In this document: positions 46,543 through 56,973 of the stretch, piece after piece | Layout: each line of letters starts with the position of its first letter | Numbering within the stretch: position 1 is the stretch's first letter | NCBI GenBank assembly: GCA_964019425.1 | Contig: OZ025780.1 | Location: 948,001-1,012,000 of the forward strand | Length of the DNA stretch: 64,000 nucleotides | Direction: 5' to 3' | Source: Flectonema sp. DT1601 | Lineage: Eukaryota > Euglenozoa > Diplonemea > Diplonemida > Diplonemidae | Made by a program: the position numbers and the translations under genes | Notes under the pieces: model-generated | What the model was told of the DNA's origin: nothing | The model's database searches: none | What the model saw: only the letters and a program-made list of their open reading frames with translations

Positions 46543-47520
46543 ATGGACGTCGACCCAAACATGGCCATCCACATGATGACGAGAGGAGGAGAGTTTTGGA
46601 AATATCATTATCGTCAGGTAGGCAGACCTAGCAGAGTGAAAGTCCAGCTTCTGGGAACGGGTGATGACAGAGCGTTGGGATGGAGAGATGTGGGAGACAG
46701 AGAGTTTGCCGCCTCCATTGCAGTCACTGATGTTACAGAAGTTCGTAAGGGTCCAGGGTCAAGAACATTCGCAGAGAATCAAGGATCAATTATCAACCCA
46801 AACATGTGTTTTACAGTCTACACAAGAGGACGTACTCTTGATCTTGAGGCTGTTCATCCTGAGGACTTGAAGATTTGGGTTTCTGGAATTCGTCATCTCG
46901 TTAACTCCGCAGGTAGACTTGCGAGGGATCCTTCTAATGACGCTAATTACACTTACATCAATTCACGTACTAAGGAAGAGTGGCTCTACGATGGAGGCAG
47001 AATGGTTCAACACCGTGAACGTGCACAAGGTCACGACAGAGGACATGGTGACATGGTTGAAGACCTTGAGAGACATTTAGATATGGCTTGCCATGCTGGT
47101 ATGCATTTTTTATTTATTGTTGTGTTTTTGTTAACATGTTTTCGTTTAAAGAAAGTAAATTCCCCAACAGATCCGCTTGACTCAATTGAAGAATGGCTTT
47201 CGATGAAGAGACAGACGACACAGGCGTTAGGACCACCACCTGAACCTCTTGATGTTGATCAGTGGTTTAAGGCTGGTCCTTATAGAAATGAGATTGCTGG
47301 TCCTTCTTCTATGCAGCATCCTCAGCAACAACAACAATGTATTCCGGCATTCCCAACACCGTCAGGAGACGGAATGGCTCCACAGCAACAACAACAAATA
47401 CAACAACAGGGTGGACCTTCAGGAAACGATTACGGTACTGGTTTTCAAGCTGGATTGCAAGCCGCTCAACAAGGTGCTGCCTACCGCCCTCCACCACCAG
47501 CTGCAGCATACGGCTATTAG
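46543..47520 (+). CDS. PH-domain protein with Gln/Pro-rich tail, 2 exons
   Basis: Exons 46543-47098 and 47171-47520 join in phase 1 (MACHA-DPLDSIEEW) to 301 aa. The 72-nt intron is a multiple of three without stops, so it also reads through and would add a hydrophobic FLFIVVFLLTCF segment if retained. Residues about 10-125 look like a phospholipase-C-type PH domain (FWKYHYRQ, DRALGWRDV, SIAVTDVTEVRKGPGSRTF, FTVYTRGRTLDLEAVHPEDLKIWVSGI), which binds phosphoinositides or proteins at membranes. The tail is low-complexity Gln, Pro, Ala and Gly. No catalytic domain follows. TTTTTCCAG at 46501-46509 lies 33 nt before the ATG. Confidence 0.75.
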   Translation: MDVDPNMAIHMMTRGGEFWKYHYRQVGRPSRVKVQLLGTGDDRALGWRDVGDREFAASIAVTDVTEVRKGPGSRTFAENQGSIINPNMCFTVYTRGRTLDLEAVHPEDLKIWVSGIRHLVNSAGRLARDPSNDANYTYINSRTKEEWLYDGGRMVQHRERAQGHDRGHGDMVEDLERHLDMACHAGMHFLFIVVFLLTCFRLKKVNSPTDPLDSIEEWLSMKRQTTQALGPPPEPLDVDQWFKAGPYRNEIAGPSSMQHPQQQQQCIPAFPTPSGDGMAPQQQQQIQQQGGPSGNDYGTGFQAGLQAAQQGAAYRPPPPAAAYGY

Positions 47521-48280
47521 AAAAATTGCTGTAGTTTTTTTGTTTATATAATACCCTTACGATTGTATTCACTACCCATTTTGATGTTATTACTTTAAGA
47601 TATCCTTTTTGTTAATGTATTCCATCGTACTGATACAGTCTGCTGAGGTCAATTTACGAATGAGCAGGTTACTGTTCAGTCGGCTGCGTGGTTAAACATG
47701 AAACCCTTTTGGAGTAGAAAGACGGAAGTTCTTCCAAAAAAAAAAAAAAAAAAAAAAAACTTTAGTAAAATCGATTCGCTCTTCCCCCCTTTCCCCCGAC
47801 GCTCCCGTTCTTGTACTCACTTATTCCGCCCCCCTTCTGCGTGCGTGCGGTGGCTGGCATAGGCTGCTGCTCAAATCCCGTTCTTACGCTTCCGTATAAA
47901 CGGCTAGACTTAAGACTATTTTCAAATAGTTGTTCCCAACGATGAGTTATTTTGCTTCGTTGAGGGGCAGAAAAGTATTTTTAAAAAAAAAAAAAAAAAC
48001 TAAACAATAGCACGTGTTCTGCCCTTTTTTTTTGGAAAAAAAAAAAAAAAAAAGGAAAGAAAGAAAGAAATTCCACCACTCCACATTACCGATAGAGATA
48101 GGTTTTTATTTTCCCCATTTTGTTCTTTTCTTGTGTCTTCCCCGTCCAGTCACATCCAGTTCTCCCACCAAATGTCCCATCTGTTGTTTCCTTTACCTGT
48201 TATAAGTTTTATTGTGGAAACCTGTTGTTTTGTTTGTGTGAGTCCGCACGTTCTCTTACAGTGAAGTAAATATAACAACA
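47521..48280. other. Intergenic, nothing recognised
   Basis: Spacer with poly-A tracts at 47737-47759, 47982-47999 and 48035-48052. No gene. CTCTTACAG at 48253-48261 precedes the upstream ORF of the GST gene. Confidence 0.4.
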
Positions 48281-48418
48281 ATGAAGTCTGTGAAACGTAA
48301 GCGATCTTCATCAGGACGACATTCCGACTCAGGTTTGCGCTTCAGGCGAAAATCTCTTGCTCTCTGTTGGTGTTGTTGTTTCTTATCCCCCTCATGTTTT
48401 CCCCTCTCATCTCAGTGA
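48281..48418 (+). promoter_or_regulatory. Upstream ORF and probable 5' leader intron of the GST gene
   Basis: ATG 48281 opens MKSVKRKRSSSGRHSDSG and stays open to TGA 48416-48418, just before the GST start. A donor-like GTTTGC at 48333 and CTCATCTCAG ending at 48415 would define an 83-nt leader intron of normal size for this window. Spliced or not, the frame does not join the GST frame, so it is a candidate upstream ORF or a tiny separate gene. A copy of 48324-48472 lies at 49645-49792. Confidence 0.4.
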
Positions 48419-48452
48419 CTTCATCTAAGAACCCACACCTTCACACCAAACA

Positions 48453-49103
48453 ATGTCCATCAAGGTTGTCTACTTTCCGATTCCGGGACGTGCTGAGTCG
48501 ATGAGACTTGCGCTCACCCTGGGAGGGATCAAGTTCGAAGACCAGAGACTGGCTGGGGAAGAATGGGGAAAGATGAAGGCGGAGGTGGCTCCAAAGCAGC
48601 TTCCGCTTTTGCATGTCGGAGACAAGGTGTTCGGACAGAGCTTGGCACAGTTGAGGTACGTGTCGAAGATTTCGAAGTTCGAAGGACGGGCGCTGTACCC
48701 GGAGGACGCTCTTCTGTCTCTGGAGGTCGACGAGTTCGTTGACATGCTGGGAGACATGTTCGCACCGATCTCTGCTTCTTACAAGATGGCGGAGGGAGCT
48801 GAGAGGGATGCTGTCCGTTCGAAGGCAGTGTCCGAGGGAGGCGACTCACACAAGTGGCTGAAGGTGTTGGACGCAAAGTTAGGGAAATCGAAGAGCGGAT
48901 ACGCAGTTGGCGACCACTTGACGATGGCTGACGTCGCTGCGTTCGCGTTTGTGCAGCCGTTGAGGTCCATAGAGGGAGTGCCGGCCACCTGTCTCGACGG
49001 TTTCAAGAACATCATGGCCCACAAGAAGAAGATTGCCAGCATTCCAGTTGTGAAGGCCTACTACGCCACACCGAAGATGCCACTGTACAAGATCTTCCAG
49101 TAG
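48453..49103 (+). CDS. Glutathione S-transferase, sigma-like
   Basis: Single exon, 216 aa. The N-terminal thioredoxin-like half has the catalytic Tyr in VVYFPIPGRAES (Tyr7), a PLLHVGDKVFGQSLAQLRYVS glutathione-binding segment (the Gln-Ser and a Pro before it are typical) and an all-helical C-terminal half with GDHLTMADVAAFAFV. It conjugates glutathione to electrophiles and may isomerise prostaglandin-like substrates as sigma GSTs do. Codons are much more G/C-ending than in neighbouring genes, as expected of a strongly expressed gene. CTCATCTCAG lies 37 nt before the ATG. Confidence 0.92.
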   Translation: MSIKVVYFPIPGRAESMRLALTLGGIKFEDQRLAGEEWGKMKAEVAPKQLPLLHVGDKVFGQSLAQLRYVSKISKFEGRALYPEDALLSLEVDEFVDMLGDMFAPISASYKMAEGAERDAVRSKAVSEGGDSHKWLKVLDAKLGKSKSGYAVGDHLTMADVAAFAFVQPLRSIEGVPATCLDGFKNIMAHKKKIASIPVVKAYYATPKMPLYKIFQ

Positions 49104-49914
49104 GTTGTAAGTTTAGTTGTTGTTGTGTAAAGGAGGGATCGATTGTTTCTCGTGTTCATCCTTTCTTTTAATATAATAATCCGCTTCTTCATCCATCCTT
49201 TGCACTTTTTGTCCTCTCCGAACCTGTGTGATCCAAGCAAAAGGAACGCACTTCTTTGGGAAGACAGAGTGTTTCGGATGATAGGTGATGATGATGATGT
49301 TGGGTTCAATGTGTGAGTAGTAATTCCATTTCTTTTTGTTTACGAATTGTTGTCAATTCGTTTCTTCAAACTAGTTATTTCGAGCTACATAATTTTTTAG
49401 CCGTCTTTCTGTGATCCCCATCGGAACGGAGAAATGGAAGACGGAGGAAGGTTAGCCTCCTTTCCTCTTCCTGCTCCTTCACATGGTTTTTTTTTTTTTT
49501 TTTTTTTTCATCCGACGGACTTTCTGGTCCCTCGTCGATTTCCCTCTCTTCCTTACTGACTTACTACTAGCTATAGCCAAGCAGATTGCCTTTGGTAAAC
49601 AAAAAAACAAAGAGAAGGGGGCAACGACTTAATTAGACTTTGCCCCGACTCAGGTTTGTGCTTCAGGCGAAATTCTCTTGCTCTCTGTTGGTGTTGTTGT
49701 TTCTTATCCCCCTCATGTTTTCCCCTCTCATCTCAGTGACTTCATCTAAGAACCCACACCTTCACACCAAACAATGTCCATCAAGGTTGTCTCGTCGACT
49801 CTAAAGTTTTTATATAATAACTATTTCGCCTTGCCTCTTGTTTTTTATTCATTGCAAACATATTGTGCAGATATACCCTCGAATTAATTAACTTGTTGTT
49901 TGTAATTTTAAATA
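49104..49914. other. Intergenic, containing a copy of the GST leader
   Basis: GST 3' region, one poly-T run, then the GST-leader copy at 49645-49792 and a short AT-rich stretch ending TTTTAAATAG at 49915. Confidence 0.6.
49645..49792 (+). repeat. Duplicate of the GST leader and first eight codons
   Basis: Bases 49645-49792 match 48324-48472 almost perfectly (GTTTGCGC/GTTTGTGC and GCGAAAATC/GCGAAATTC differ). The copy carries the CTCATCTCAG acceptor, the leader and ATGTCCATCAAGGTTGTCT. The frame from the copied ATG (49774) continues only about 37 codons into unrelated sequence. It lies 157 nt upstream of the coiled-coil gene and may act as its promoter or leader. Confidence 0.85.
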
Positions 49915-49948
49915 GGATACACAAAATAATTACAATACATGTTATATA

Positions 49949-52900
49949 ATGGTTGTGAGTGACCGAATTAAAAGATTACCAACGAGGGTACCAACAACTG
50001 GAAGATTATCGTCGCAGTTTGTATCTCCACCGAGGAATGCACAGCGAAGTAGATCAACGAGGTCGGGTAGTAAAAGAATGACGACTGTGGGGATGTCATC
50101 AAATGATAGTGAGATGACTACGAGAGAGATAATGCAGCAATTACAGAGTCACTATGAACCTCTTGAGAGAAATATTAGTTCTCCGAGGACTCCGCCATCA
50201 GTTGCTGTTGGGTCAGGACGTCATAATCGTAATCATGATGCTGCTCTGATGCGACTCGAAGCTGCTGAGAACGAACTCTCAGAAATCATGGCATCGAGAA
50301 GTGGTCGAAGTAAAGTAGCCACCCCAAAAGGATTATCAGCTTCCAAACGACTTGCTGCTGCCAAATCAGCTTTAGAAGAACTTCGTTCTGCCAACCTTGC
50401 AGTTGTCGATTTCGTGGAATCCGGTGCGGCACCTCCTTCACACAATCCTTCTCTCGGAAAACTGTTGCAGCAAAAGGCCTCTGCGAGGGTTCAGTCTCGT
50501 CAGCAGCAATACAATGCTACCAGGTCACCTTCTCCACAAAAATCAAAACCTGAAAGTACCACACACGCTGACCTGAGAAAGCGTAACACAGACGGTAAGA
50601 AACTTCACTACAACACACATGATGATAAATACCACTCCGAGTACTACGGAGAACATGTTAGTTATCAAAGTTATGATGACAATCAATATAAACCTGTTGA
50701 TAATTACAAAAGGTCTGGTGTTGATTCATCTCTTCAGATTCAATCTGAAGAGGGATATGGAGAACATTCATTAATAAGTAATACTTTGGAAACACCTGAT
50801 GGTCGTCAAGCTGCTGATATTCGCAGAAGGGAATATCGAACCCAACGAAGAACGCAAGACGAAGTTCCATCTGCTGTTGAACAGGTGGCGTTTCTTCAGA
50901 GAGAATTGAGTACACGAGATGATGAGAACCATCAACTTCAGGATAAACACGATCACCTCCTCTGTCAAGTATCATCTCTCGAAGAACAACTCAACGATTC
51001 ATTAAGAATCAATCAAACGAACACCTCAACCGTATCGAAACAATTATTTCAGTCTAAACTAAATCAAGTTGAGTCTCTTGAGAAGGAATTAGTCGTCTTG
51101 CAATCAAAACAGAAAGAGGACAACACTCCACAAGAAGAGTTCTCATCGGCACTTGAGCAGATAAAATCCTTGCAAACAGAACTTAGTAAACAACTAACAA
51201 CCATCACATCACTTGAAAAAGAGTTGTCTTTCAGGGATGAGGAAATTACTCTTCTGAAGTCAGAACAGAGACAGGAAAGTGTTTCGCAAGAGGAGTTCTC
51301 ATCGGCGCTTGAGAAAATAGAATCCTTGAGAACAGAACTGAGCAGCAAAATAACAACCGTTACGTCTCTTGAAAAAGAATTGTCTTCAAAGGATGAGGAA
51401 ATAACTATTCTGCGAACAGAACAAAGACATGCCGACACTTCTCAAGAAGAACTGTCGGCTGCACTTGAAGAAATAAAAACTCTTCGGAGGGAACTCGAGA
51501 TAGAGAGAAATAAAACCAAATCCCTCGAACAACAACTAACCTCTCTGAAGTCACAAGAGGAATACCAAACAGTCTGCGACAAATCAGCTTTACTCCAGCA
51601 AGAGTTATCTTTAGTTGGTGAACAACTAAACAAAACTAGACAAGAAAACCAAAAAATGCAAACCGACGACAAGACACCAGAGCTAATAGAAGTAATTGAC
51701 CAACTCCGACTTGAGCTCAATGCCGCAGATGATAAAGGAATATTTCTTTCAAACGAATTGGACAATGCGAGAAAGAATGCCGAGTCTCTTCGATCAGCTT
51801 TAATAGAAACAAATGAAGAAACAAACGTAAAGTTAATCGAAGCAGAAGCGAATGGATACCTTCGAGGAGAACAAAAAGCTGAAACGTTAGTTAAAATCGA
51901 AAAATCAGAAATTGCAAATCTTCAAAAACAGCTTTTTGAATACAAAAACATTGAAAGTGAAAACACGGCTCTCAAACAGCAGGTTTCGAAAACCAATTTG
52001 GAACTAATTTCTCGAAACGAAAATGCAAACGCCTCTGCGGCTATGGCCGAGCAGTCCGTAGCAAAGCTTCAATCTCGACTGGTTGCTGCAGAGCAAGAGT
52101 TGGTCGTCCTCTCTTCAGATGCCGCTCTCAGCAACACTCGAATTGAAACACTTCAACATCAACTAACTGAAGCAGAGGATATCGTAAACACGTCAGATGA
52201 GATAGAGAAATTAGTTTGTACCTTCTTTAGTTTAAAAAAGTGATTATTTTTTTTTTTTTGTAATAAAATAAACAAACAAAACCAACCAGCGCAACAAAGA
52301 GTTCGAAGACCTATCCAAATCTCTTGAAAAGCTACGCTCTGAACTAACTGAAGTATGTACACACCGAGAGAGTTATTAATTATACTTGAGATCCATGAGA
52401 ATGACCCTAACAATCCAACACACAGAAAACTAATGAGTACATGAATATGCAGAGTCTGCTTCGTTCATCATCAACGACACAGTCAGAACAAGACGCTAAG
52501 GCGAGTAAGGTATGCTTATCGTTTATTAACCCTTACACCACCGTAAGAACCCCCAAAACGACGGGTCCAAAATTTTACTGTTTTTTCAAAAAGAGAAAAG
52601 GTACCCCCCCAGAAAACCTATGTACCAAACCGGACACAACTACTCCTACGGGTCAATAGCACCTGTCACTCACACACCTAACGGTGCGTACCTTGGTACG
52701 TTGTTGCACATTCAGCAGAACTAACAAAGTCGGCAGTGTCGCAATAACGTACTCAACGGTTTCCATTCATAGAAGCTGCATGTTATTCCCTTCCCGTATT
52801 TTGAAAGGGATGATGTTTCTGCGCAACATCATGTCAGAGGGAGCCCAAGTAAAGAGAATGCCAAATCACGGCCGATATTAAATCGAAAAATCAGATTTTT

Positions 52901-55608
52901 TCCCTGTTTTTTTGAGCTTGTAAAAGCCCTCTGTGGTCGCGGAAAATACACAAACAACCCGCATCATGGCACAGCAGGTTCAGACACACAGGAGGATTAC
53001 CGCATCGGGGTTGATAAGCTCGAAAAATACAAATAACATCGATCCCAGATCATGGAACTTCATTAGTAACAGTGCAGCTACTTAGATCAGACCTGTTGGG
53101 CTGGATCTATAAACTTCCACCTCTTTACCCCACCAGCCTGGCATACTGGATTTTGGGAAGTTGGCGGTTTAGGAACATCACAAGGAATTTTGTAGTTTTG
53201 GAGAATGTGATACCTTTTGAAATATGGGTAAGCACAAAGCGCTTGGTTGCATCGCTCACAGTAATCTAGTGATTGTGCGCGCTTTGCGCGAACTGCACAC
53301 TGACGAGCCTTTTCCATCTTTCCGGGATAGTGTCCCAAAGCTGGCTTGAGGCGATCAGGGATTGATACTGATTGTGGAGAGGGCGGTACTGATGGTGTTA
53401 TTAATAGTGTTGGTGCCGCTCTGGTACGTTTAAATGTACCTAAGCTGCCCAAAACAAAGCCAATTTGAAGGATAAGAATCTCTTGCTTCTCCAGCCAGAT
53501 TCACTACTATCCGTCCAAATTCCACCATGCCCACGTCGCATCAGGATAAAGGAATTCAAAATACACGTCTCCACTTCGGATCCTCATGCTCGGGAGCAGG
53601 TAATATCGCAGAGAAGTGTAAGTTCCTCAGTATTTCGGCAAAGCGATTACGTGAAAACACTTGCGGAAAGAACAACAGGGGGGTCAACAGCATGTCATTC
53701 AAACCCCAGGAATCCCCCAGGTTAGATTTTATTGGGAGGCGCGTCAGTAGTGTTGTGCCAACAAAGGCCCTTCGCTCCTGCGTACCGGTTTTAAATTTTC
53801 TTCCCCTCTGTGAGGCATAGACCTCAGAGTTTTTCTTCATCAGCTGGAAAACTGACTATCTGAAGAAAAGCTCAAAAACCTGCAGCTCCGACTTGCGTGC
53901 AACTCTAATCTTTAACGTTTCTTGGAAACGCGTTTTTATTCTTGGTAACCCTTGTTACCTCCCCTCCCCATTTGGAGTCAGATACTTCGTCAAGTGACGA
54001 ATCGGAGCACACCGACGATGGATTAACAAATACTGTTGCATCCTCATCAGAACTGTGGACCGACATATTTCCCAAGTTGATTTTGGCCAGCTTTAGCAAA
54101 TGGAAAATTTACCATTTAATAAAAACTATTGCGGCGCAACACGTAAGGAACATAAAAGACATCGCAATAATACCTCTCCCGTGAAATCGTTGTACTCAGA
54201 AATGCAAAATTTTCACTTAGCAAAAAAAAATTTTTTTTTCAGACTGATATATCAGCTCCGGTGGTGTAAGGGTTAATAAATTTTACTTCATTAACATCGA
54301 ATTAAACCTTTACAGTTGATTACTGATTTACAACAACAACTGGTGGTCGAATCAGAGACCTGCAGTGCCCTGGTATGTTTCTTTATTTATTTTCTGGTTG
54401 AAGAAAGTTATTACTGACAGCAAACAACAATTACAACACAGCAACAGAAGTCAGATGAACTCTCTAACAAGTGTGATGAGTTGCAACATCAAAATAAACA
54501 TTACGAAGAAGTCGTTAAGAGTGTCACTGAGAGGTACGATGCTGTGAGGGATCAAGAGGGTGAACTTACAAATCTTCGCGACAACTGTGAACGTTTGATT
54601 AGAGAAAATGAATTTCAAGCAGAAAGAATTGAGGAAAAAGATAAAGAACTTGGTGAACTGGAGAAGACTATTGCGATTGAAAAACAACAAGTCGACGATT
54701 ATCAAAAACAATCTTCGCGATTGTCGTTGGAATTACAACAACAGAAAAGTAAAAACGACTCATCCGACACGCAGGACTCATTAGTCTTATCACCAGTCTC
54801 TCTTACTGTCCCTGAAGGGTATATAACTGGTGGAGATAGTAAGAAACGTCGACCAGCAAGTGGTGTTCAATTCCTTGACAACTACATTCAGCCTCCAGAC
54901 GATAGTGAGATGCCTCAGATTTGGTCACCAGTGAGGTCCTCAGTGGTAACTGGTCTTCAAAATGTGAAATTATCACGTCGTTCATCAGGTTGTTCACTCG
55001 ATTTGCGACCAACTTCATTTAGTGGAGGTGACTTGTTTGTTGATAAGAGATTCTCAGGTAGTCCTCTAGACAGTTGGATACCACAGAGTCTACCACTTCT
55101 GATAGAAAATAAAACAAACAATCGACTAAGTAATGAAATGTCAGCACACGTTGCTGCTGATGAGTCAGGCCCTAGTAATGCAGCACCGTCTCCTGAGGGT
55201 CTTTCAAGAGACTTCTTTGGACAAGAAGCAGTGCTATTACAACAACGGGATTCACCTATTAGTGATCTTGATAGATCTGTTGAGGGTGAAGGAATATTCC
55301 CTGGTGGTACCGTTCATTCTATTTTGCAAGAGGCTTCAGCAGATTGCGTCGCTCAGCTGTCAGATATCACACATTCATTTTCATCTCTCGACGCCATCAG
55401 AGATGAGTTCACTTCAACAAGAGATCTGTTGCAACAACAAAATGCACTCGACTCAACAACAACAGCAGCCGTTGAAGAGTTAGAAGATATTTATACAAAA
55501 CTAAGGGAAGCACTCCTTCATTACAGAATGGATTTCGAAGGAAAACAAAACGAAATCAGCGATATGATGGAAGCCGTTACCGAGCAAGAAGGCTCACAGT
55601 ACCTTTAA
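49949..55608 (+). CDS. Large coiled-coil protein, 5 exons
   Basis: Exons 49949-52213, 52290-52352, 52426-52509, 54316-54372 and 54442-55608, all phase 0, give 1211 aa. No enzymatic domain. The first 300 residues are basic and Ser-rich. Residues about 310-900 are Glu/Gln/Lys/Leu-rich coiled coil. Three 52-residue repeats (EEFSSALEQIKSL...EKELSFRDEEI type; DNA period 156 bp from 51133) lie at about 395-550. The C-terminal 250 residues are Ser/Pro-rich, then a short helical end. This suggests a cytoskeletal, centrosomal or flagellar scaffold, but there is no family match. Intron 3 is 1806 nt only because a piggyBac sits in it; without that it would be 59 nt. The small in-frame exons make the splicing model firm. 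Confidence 0.8.
52526..54276 (-). mobile_element. piggyBac element inside an intron, internally deleted
   Basis: TTAA at 52526-52529 and 54273-54276 flank perfect 14-bp inverted termini CCCTTACACCACCG (52530-52543) and CGGTGGTGTAAGGG (54259-54272). At about 1.74 kb it is shorter than an autonomous element. The termini differ from the piggyBac at 17278-19084, so it is a second family. It lies in intron 3 of the coiled-coil gene, antisense to it. Confidence 0.93.
53087..54099 (-). pseudogene. piggyBac transposase remnant in the intronic element
   Basis: On the minus strand: an acidic Ser-rich N-terminus (54099-53905, VHSSDEDATVF), the piggyBac N-terminal signature FSRNRFAEILRNLHFSA with PKWRRVF (53840-53556), then a C-terminal Cys-rich part (53452-53087, CERCNQALCAYPYFKRYH). 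The whole catalytic core between these blocks is missing, so it is non-autonomous. Confidence 0.8.
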
Positions 55609-55908
55609 TGGAAACGGTCTACAGGTAAATTCTGTGTGACGGTTTCGATTTTTTATTTTTATTATTTTTCCATACTTTAGATTGTAGCTACAAAATACAC
55701 CACTTGTTGGTCTGCTCATCCACGTTATTGTCACTGTCCCCTCAATGAGTGCTATTAACAGTGAGCAGGCTACTAGATTTACATACCGCTGTTTGTGATG
55801 GCATCTGGTCGACGAAGTAAAAACATAAATCACTTTTTTTTACAGTTGATGACAATAATGAACCGGAAGTAAAAAAATAAACAAATCTTTTTAACAGGAG
55901 GCAGTTAA

Positions 55909-56895
55909 ATGGCGTTCAGGCTTACCCGTCTGTTGCTAACCCGACGAGTTAGCTCCTTTCAGAAACTAACTCTCGATGGGATAATAAAAAATGAACATCC
56001 GACAAAAAACCATTTAATGGAAGTTGATTCTATTGTTGAGAAAGATGCGGATCTGAAATCTGATAAAAAAAGATTCATAGTAAGACTACATATACAATCA
56101 AGACTGGGTGATTGGACAGCATGTAAACAAACGATTTCTGATATGAAAAAGTATAAGATTAAAAGCAACACAGTCGTCCTGAATTCTGTGGCTATCGCAA
56201 TGAAGACTTCGGGAGAATGCCAAGACAAAATAGACGGCTTTCTGCAGAACTATCTCCACGGTAAGATCGATGATATTCTTCCAGACGCAAGCAGCATTGT
56301 AACAATCGTGTCTTGTGCTTCGAGTTTAAAAAATGCCACAGAATACGTTGAATACTACAAGAGTAGATACAAACAAATCCCTGATAAATTTGATATGAGA
56401 AGTGCCTTTATAAAAGTTTGTCTTTCAGACAAAAATTCATATTCGATGTTAAAGAAGATTGAGGATAGCAACCCCCGTAATCGTCGAGATCTTTTCAACA
56501 TTATTCAGTCATACGTGTTTTTAGAGAAGTATAGTGATGCGCTTTATTTGTGGGACAGGCTTGTGGATGTGAATCGTAAGAAACTTTCTCCAAAAGATAT
56601 CGAACTGCTGCTTTCGATCTTGACAGGATATCACAGCCGAAAAAAACCATTCGGTAAAGTATTGGAAAGAGTACGAAGTTATCTTCCCACGTTTAGAGCT
56701 GCTGCCTTTGCCCAGTTAGCAGCAATTGCCGTCAAAACTAACGACCGACAAGCTGTTGAAGAAGTTCATCGCTTGGCTAGAGTGATGAGAAAAGACTCGA
56801 GGACAGTTCTCCTGATACTGAATCCTTTTTATTCCAAATCAAGAAGAGCAAAAAACAATAAAAGAAAGCATCCGTTCTTTGAGATTCCATCCTAA
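55909..56895 (+). CDS. Probable mitochondrial PPR-like protein
   Basis: Single exon, 328 aa. The start MAFRLTRLLLTRRVSSFQKL is a typical mitochondrial presequence (Arg- and Leu-rich, no acids). The rest is all-helical with PPR-style spacing: RLGDWTACKQTISDMKKYKIKSNTVVLNSVAIAMKTS, then YVEYYKSRYKQIPDKF, FNIIQSYVFLEKYSDALYLWDRLV and others at 34-38 residue intervals, so four to six degenerate repeats. PPR proteins bind organelle RNAs. The C-terminus is strongly basic (SRRAKNNKRK). TTTAACAG lies 11 nt before the ATG. Confidence 0.6.
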   Translation: MAFRLTRLLLTRRVSSFQKLTLDGIIKNEHPTKNHLMEVDSIVEKDADLKSDKKRFIVRLHIQSRLGDWTACKQTISDMKKYKIKSNTVVLNSVAIAMKTSGECQDKIDGFLQNYLHGKIDDILPDASSIVTIVSCASSLKNATEYVEYYKSRYKQIPDKFDMRSAFIKVCLSDKNSYSMLKKIEDSNPRNRRDLFNIIQSYVFLEKYSDALYLWDRLVDVNRKKLSPKDIELLLSILTGYHSRKKPFGKVLERVRSYLPTFRAAAFAQLAAIAVKTNDRQAVEEVHRLARVMRKDSRTVLLILNPFYSKSRRAKNNKRKHPFFEIPS

Positions 56896-56973
56896 CGAAT
56901 TAGAGAAGGTTTTATCCTTTAAAACACCTTGAAGGGTTCTTTATCTCTATCTTACATCAGACACACAAATATA

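Noticed and set aside
46543-46870. Alternative 69-aa and 76-aa frames overlapping the PH and phosphatase genes
   Set aside because: Shadow frames of well-supported genes with no independent evidence.
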